Source of the DNA: Bauldia sp.
Lineage (GTDB): Bacteria; Pseudomonadota; Alphaproteobacteria; Rhizobiales; Kaistiaceae
Direction of reading: 5' to 3'
DNA length: 64,000 nt
Assembly (NCBI GenBank): GCA_037200845.1
Contig: JBBCGQ010000001.1
Span: forward strand, 1,116,001-1,180,000
The translations under genes were made by a program, and so were the position numbers. A model generated the notes under the pieces. It saw nothing but the letters and a program-made list of their open reading frames with translations. It was not told the origin of the DNA and made no database searches. Of this stretch, positions 60,609 to 64,000 are shown piece after piece. The stretch's first letter is position 1; every line of letters starts with the position of its first letter.

Positions 60609-61673
60609 ATGCATAACATCTCGCGACGCAAATTCTTGCAGGGCACAGGAGGCGCGCTTGCCGCCACCGGGTTGCTCGGTACCGGCCTGCTCGGCAAGAG
60701 CTCGACGGCCGCCTTCGCGGCGGACGCCACTCTCGCCGACATCGAGGCAGCCGCGAAGGCTGAAACTCAGGTCGTGATGTACAGCACCGGCGGTGGCTGG
60801 CTGACCCCGTCGATCAACGAGTTCCAGAAGCGCTACCCCTGGGCGACGGTGTCGTCGTTCACCGGTTCGCCCGGCCAGACGCAGGCCAAGGCGCTCGCCG
60901 AAATCGCCGGCGGCGCTCCGACCGCTGACGTTGTCCAGCTCGGCGGCGGCGGCCGCATCGGCTACCTCAACGCCGATGCCTTCGCTCCGGTCAACATCCC
61001 GAACCAGGCGGCTCTGCCTGCGTATTTCCAGGATCCGATCTTCCACGGCCAGTACCAGGTCATTCAGGTCCTTTGCTACAACACCAACCTGATCGACAGC
61101 ACGCCGAAGGATCTCTTCGATCTCGCCGATCCGAAGTTCAACGGCAAGATCGCGTTCGACCGGCCGCAGAACCTCGGCGCCTCGGCGACCTTCCTCGCCG
61201 GCCGTCGCGCTCTGTTCGGCGAAGACAAGTGGCGCAAGTGGCTGGCCGGTCTGCAGGCCAACAACCCGCTGCTCACCGCTGACGCGGGCTCGGCCTACGA
61301 GGCCGCCAAGGTCGGCGAGCGTGCCATCGCCGTGAACGCCTACTCCGACGTCGCGGCGCAGCCGCCGGATGTGCCGGTCAAGGCTGGCTTCTACGACAAC
61401 CTCACCGTCTATCCGTACTGGCTGGGCGTCACCCGCGCGGCGAAGTCGCCGAACCTTGCGGTGCTGCTCATCAACTTCCTCCAGTCGATGGACGGTCAGC
61501 GGATCATGGCTGAGTCCGGCCGCTCGCCGGTTCTCAACTCGCCGGATCTGCCGCTGTCGGTCGCCTCGGTGGTCCCGCCGGGCAACAGCTTGCTCGATAC
61601 CAAGCAGCTCGAGGACTACTGGGCTCACGCCGACGAATACCTCAAGGTCTTCAACGAATATTGGCCAGCGTAG
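60609..61673 (+). CDS. Extracellular solute-binding protein with Tat signal
   Basis: A 354-residue periplasmic binding protein of the iron/phosphonate/polyamine group. The twin-arginine signal SRRKFLQGTGGALAATGLLG means it is exported folded, possibly with a bound ligand or metal. The mature protein has VVMYSTGGGWLTPSINEFQKRY, VVQLGGGGRIGYLNADAF and KFNGKIAFDRPQNLGASATF. I see no obvious iron-binding Tyr-Tyr pair as in FbpA, so an organic ligand is more likely than iron. It precedes the fused permease by a few bases. Confidence 0.9.
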   Translation: MHNISRRKFLQGTGGALAATGLLGTGLLGKSSTAAFAADATLADIEAAAKAETQVVMYSTGGGWLTPSINEFQKRYPWATVSSFTGSPGQTQAKALAEIAGGAPTADVVQLGGGGRIGYLNADAFAPVNIPNQAALPAYFQDPIFHGQYQVIQVLCYNTNLIDSTPKDLFDLADPKFNGKIAFDRPQNLGASATFLAGRRALFGEDKWRKWLAGLQANNPLLTADAGSAYEAAKVGERAIAVNAYSDVAAQPPDVPVKAGFYDNLTVYPYWLGVTRAAKSPNLAVLLINFLQSMDGQRIMAESGRSPVLNSPDLPLSVASVVPPGNSLLDTKQLEDYWAHADEYLKVFNEYWPA

Positions 61674-61678
61674 ATATC

Positions 61679-63421
61679 ATGAACGAAACGTCGAAGGCGG
61701 CCACTCTGATTGCCGGGGGTGGCCGCCTGGCAGTGGGAATCTTCCTGGCCGTGGCGGTTGCCGCGGTCTTGCTGCCCATTCTGGTGACCCTGCAGCTTGC
61801 TTTCTGGTCATCGTCCCTGGGCAGGGGCGGATTCTTCACGCTGTCGAATTTCCTGTTCCTGTTCACCAACAAGTCGATGTTGCCGTTGCTGTGGACGACC
61901 GCCGTCTTCACGGTCAGCGTCGCCGCCGGCGGCACCGCGCTGGGTGGCTTCATGGCGTGGGTCACGACCTCGACCAACGTCCCGATGCCGCGGTTCGCCT
62001 ATCTCATACCGTTGATACCGCTGCTTCTGCCGCCGTTCATGAAGGACTTCGCCTGGATCATCCTTTATCGGCCGAACACCGGCCTGGTGAACGTCGGGCT
62101 TAGAGGCTTCTTCGGTCTCGAAAACTCGCCCTTCAACATTCACAGCCTGACCGGCATGACTCTGGTCGCGATCTTCGGCATGGCGCCGATCGCCTACGTC
62201 GTGCTCGCCTCGCCGCTTTCATCGCTGAACCACACGCTGGTGGAAGCCTCGCGGGTCGCCGGCGCCAGCGCCTGGCTGACTCTGCGTCGCGTCACCATTC
62301 CGGTGCTTACCCCGGCCGTGCTTTCTGCCGCGGCCCTTCTCGGCATCATGATCGCCAGCGCCTTCGAGACTCCGGTGCTGATCGGCCAGCCGGGCGGCGT
62401 GCGCACCTACATCTCGGTCATCTTCGCCGCCCTCAACTCGACTGCGGTGCCCGACTACAATCTGGCCGCGGCAGAGTGCACCGCGTATCTCGTCTTCACG
62501 CTGGCGGTGCTTTGGCTCTACCTCCATCTCACCCGCGTCGAGCGCAAGTACGCGGTCGTCTCCGGCCAGTCGATCACCGCCCGCGTTCGCTTCGGCACCT
62601 GGGGCCGCTGGTCGCTGTTCGCCTTCTTGCTGGTCTACCTGCTGTTTGCCGCCATCCAGCTTGTCGCCGCGACGCTGTTCGTCTCTTTCGTCTCGTTCTT
62701 CAGCGTCACCAAGAACACGCTCGTCTTCATCTTCTCGACGGTGAACTACACGGACGCCATGCAGTCCGGCCAGGTCGGCCGGGCCATATGGAACAGCCTG
62801 TGGGTCGGTCTCATCGTGTCGACGCTGGTGGTGGTCGCGGCGACCCTGCTGAGTTTCGTGTCGATCCGTGCCCGCTTCCGCGGACGCCGTGTGCTGGAGG
62901 CGATCGCCACGTTCCCGATCGCCGTCCCGCCGCTGGTCTTCTCGGTGGCGATCCTGCTGAGCCTGCTCTCGTTGCCGGGCGCGCGCGCCTTCTACAACAC
63001 GGTGACGCCGCTGCTCATCGCCGACGCGGTCGTGTTCCTGCCGTTCGCCACGCGCGTGCTTGTCGGTGCGATCATCCAGGTACACACCTCGATGGAGGAA
63101 GCTTCGCGCATCGCCGGCGCCAGCGCGGGACGCACGTTCCGGCTGATTCTGGTGCCGCTGCTTACACCGGCACTCATCGGCAGCTTCGCGCTGGTCTTCG
63201 CCTTCAGCTTCCGCGAGCTCGGCGCCATCGCGCTCCTGGTTCCGCCGGGAACGCCGCTGCTGCCTACTGAAATCTTCCAGTTCTGGGAGATCGGCCAATA
63301 CGGACCGGTCGCCGTGCTCAACATTCTTTCGGTGTTCGTGCTCGCCGTCGCTCTGCTCATCGTCTACGGCCCGGTCAACAGGTTCTCGCGCGGAGCGAGA
63401 CCCGTCCGGATGCACGGATAG
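61679..63421 (+). CDS. ABC transporter permease, fused double domain (FbpB-like)
   Basis: A 580-residue inner-membrane protein with about 12 helices, made of two permease domains in tandem. Each has an EAA loop: EASRVAGASAWLTLRRVTIPVL in the first half and EASRIAGASAGRTFRLILVPLL in the second (read in parts). This fused form is typical of FbpB-type and some 2-aminoethylphosphonate permeases. The ATG at 61679 lies six bases after the binding-protein stop; a TTG in the preceding gene would add six residues. It completes the transporter with the ATPase and binding protein. Confidence 0.92.
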   Translation: MNETSKAATLIAGGGRLAVGIFLAVAVAAVLLPILVTLQLAFWSSSLGRGGFFTLSNFLFLFTNKSMLPLLWTTAVFTVSVAAGGTALGGFMAWVTTSTNVPMPRFAYLIPLIPLLLPPFMKDFAWIILYRPNTGLVNVGLRGFFGLENSPFNIHSLTGMTLVAIFGMAPIAYVVLASPLSSLNHTLVEASRVAGASAWLTLRRVTIPVLTPAVLSAAALLGIMIASAFETPVLIGQPGGVRTYISVIFAALNSTAVPDYNLAAAECTAYLVFTLAVLWLYLHLTRVERKYAVVSGQSITARVRFGTWGRWSLFAFLLVYLLFAAIQLVAATLFVSFVSFFSVTKNTLVFIFSTVNYTDAMQSGQVGRAIWNSLWVGLIVSTLVVVAATLLSFVSIRARFRGRRVLEAIATFPIAVPPLVFSVAILLSLLSLPGARAFYNTVTPLLIADAVVFLPFATRVLVGAIIQVHTSMEEASRIAGASAGRTFRLILVPLLTPALIGSFALVFAFSFRELGAIALLVPPGTPLLPTEIFQFWEIGQYGPVAVLNILSVFVLAVALLIVYGPVNRFSRGARPVRMHG

Positions 63422-63498
63422 TTGGGAGAAACGTAGCCGCCGCCAGCACACTGGACAAAAGCGCCCACTTTGGGCGGACAAAAGAGGGAGTGAAGCAA

Positions 63499-64000
63499 AT
63501 GCAGATTCGCCAGATACCCAATGCCTTCGCAGGCGAGATCACCGATGTCGACCTGCGCACCATCGACGACAAGACCTTCAAGGAGATCGAAACCGCCATC
63601 TACAAGTACGGCGTTGTCGTTATCCGCGACCAGAAGCTCGACAACGATACGCAGGCCGACTTCGCCCGCCGCTTTGGCGACCTCGACGAGTCGGTGCGCA
63701 TGCTCCGCAAGGACAACAAGCATCGCATCAAGTCGAGCGTCATCATCGACGTCTCCAACCTCGACGAGAACAACAACACCCGCCAGAAGGACGACCGCCG
63801 TCGTCTGGAGATGATCTCCAACATGGTGTGGCACTCCGACCGCTCGTTCCGGGCGGAACGCGGTGCGCTTTCCATGCTGTTTGCCTACGCCGTGACGCCG
63901 ACTGGCGGCGAGACCGAGTTCGCCGACCTGCGCGGCGCCTACGACGCGCTGCCCCAGGACATGAAGGACAAGATCGACAACCTGCGCGCCGAGCACATCT
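63499..64000 (+). CDS. TauD/TfdA-family Fe(II)/2-oxoglutarate dioxygenase, 3' truncated by window edge
   Basis: The first 167 codons are visible. It starts MQIRQIPNAFAGEITDVDLR, typical of TauD/TfdA enzymes (gain of the GAEI-D-DL motif in AGEITDVDL). The first metal ligands His112 and Asp114 lie in MVWHSDRSFR, followed by YAVTPTGGETEFADLRGAYD. These enzymes hydroxylate sulfonates, aryloxy acids, carnitine precursors and similar compounds, often breaking a C-S, C-O or C-N bond. The ATG follows GAGGGAG. Last visible gene of the transporter operon, so it probably acts on the imported compound. Confidence 0.9.
   Translation, partial: MQIRQIPNAFAGEITDVDLRTIDDKTFKEIETAIYKYGVVVIRDQKLDNDTQADFARRFGDLDESVRMLRKDNKHRIKSSVIIDVSNLDENNNTRQKDDRRRLEMISNMVWHSDRSFRAERGALSMLFAYAVTPTGGETEFADLRGAYDALPQDMKDKIDNLRAEHI

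Noticed and set aside
60609-63421. Ferric iron (FbpABC) importer
   Set aside because: The transporter type matches, but the binding protein has a Tat signal and no obvious iron-binding tyrosine pair, and the operon encodes catabolic enzymes. An organic substrate is more likely.
63364-63996. Minus-strand 210-codon frame at the right edge
   Set aside because: Antisense to the TauD-like gene, which has a ribosome site and the HxD motif.

Overview
The window is high-GC chromosomal DNA from an alphaproteobacterium, most likely order Hyphomicrobiales (Rhizobiales). The signs are a cysG-DUF2849-cysI-cysH-DUF934 sulfur cluster, a PdhS-type cell-cycle kinase, two phasins next to an acetoacetyl-CoA synthetase, zwf/edd, and many short GC-rich palindromic repeats between genes. 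I cannot name the genus. Both ends are cut: cysG lacks its N-terminus and a TauD-like dioxygenase lacks its C-terminus.

Left part, 1-44 kb (housekeeping and adaptive genes). 1-4.45 kb: siroheme synthesis and assimilatory sulfate/sulfite reduction. 4.8-8.4 kb: edd and zwf of the Entner-Doudoroff pathway, carrying four single-base frameshifts between them and no pgl. 8.6-12.5 kb: a secreted MliC-like protein, a MATE exporter and small exported proteins. 12.7-14.9 kb: an OmpR/EnvZ-type two-component pair. 15.0-18.8 kb: a CecR-type TetR repressor with a YbhG/YbhF/YbhR-like export system. 19.0-21.4 kb: a DHA2 exporter with its PadR repressor. 21.4-30.4 kb: a polyamine block (phosphotransferase-fold protein, PuuB-like oxidase, PuuA-like glutamine synthetase, PotFGHI transporter) with a HigBA module inside it. 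30.6-31.5 kb: ArsR with an SRPBCC protein. 31.8-34.0 kb: an EF-hand protein, an ECF sigma factor, a probable anti-sigma factor and a periplasmic metal-sensor-like protein. 34.1-44.6 kb: AsmA, acetoacetyl-CoA synthetase, a TadG-like protein, a PdhS-like kinase and two phasins.

Right part, 44.8-64 kb (probable acquired catabolic region). It begins at a degenerate tRNA-Asp-like sequence. None of the three main repeat families seen about 15 times in the left part was found here. The first unit has an IclR regulator, an orphan 2-oxoglutarate dehydrogenase E1 paralogue and a tightly packed operon that reads as mesaconyl-CoA C1-C4 transferase (mct), methylsuccinyl-CoA dehydrogenase (mcd), mesaconyl-C4-CoA hydratase and a CitE-type citramalyl-CoA lyase. 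Together these would take methylsuccinyl-CoA or mesaconyl-CoA to acetyl-CoA plus pyruvate. An HpcH-type aldolase and a DHA2 exporter follow. The second unit, divergent from that exporter across a region with GTATAC motifs, encodes an HD-domain protein, a 2-hydroxyacid dehydrogenase, two flavodiiron-like metallo-beta-lactamase-fold proteins with complementary broken metal sites, a binding-protein-dependent ABC transporter with a fused double permease, and a TauD-family dioxygenase. I do not recognise this second combination as a described pathway.

Several regulators have clear inverted-repeat operators built into their own promoters (CecR-like TetR, PadR, ArsR, HigA). The second phasin promoter also carries a candidate operator.
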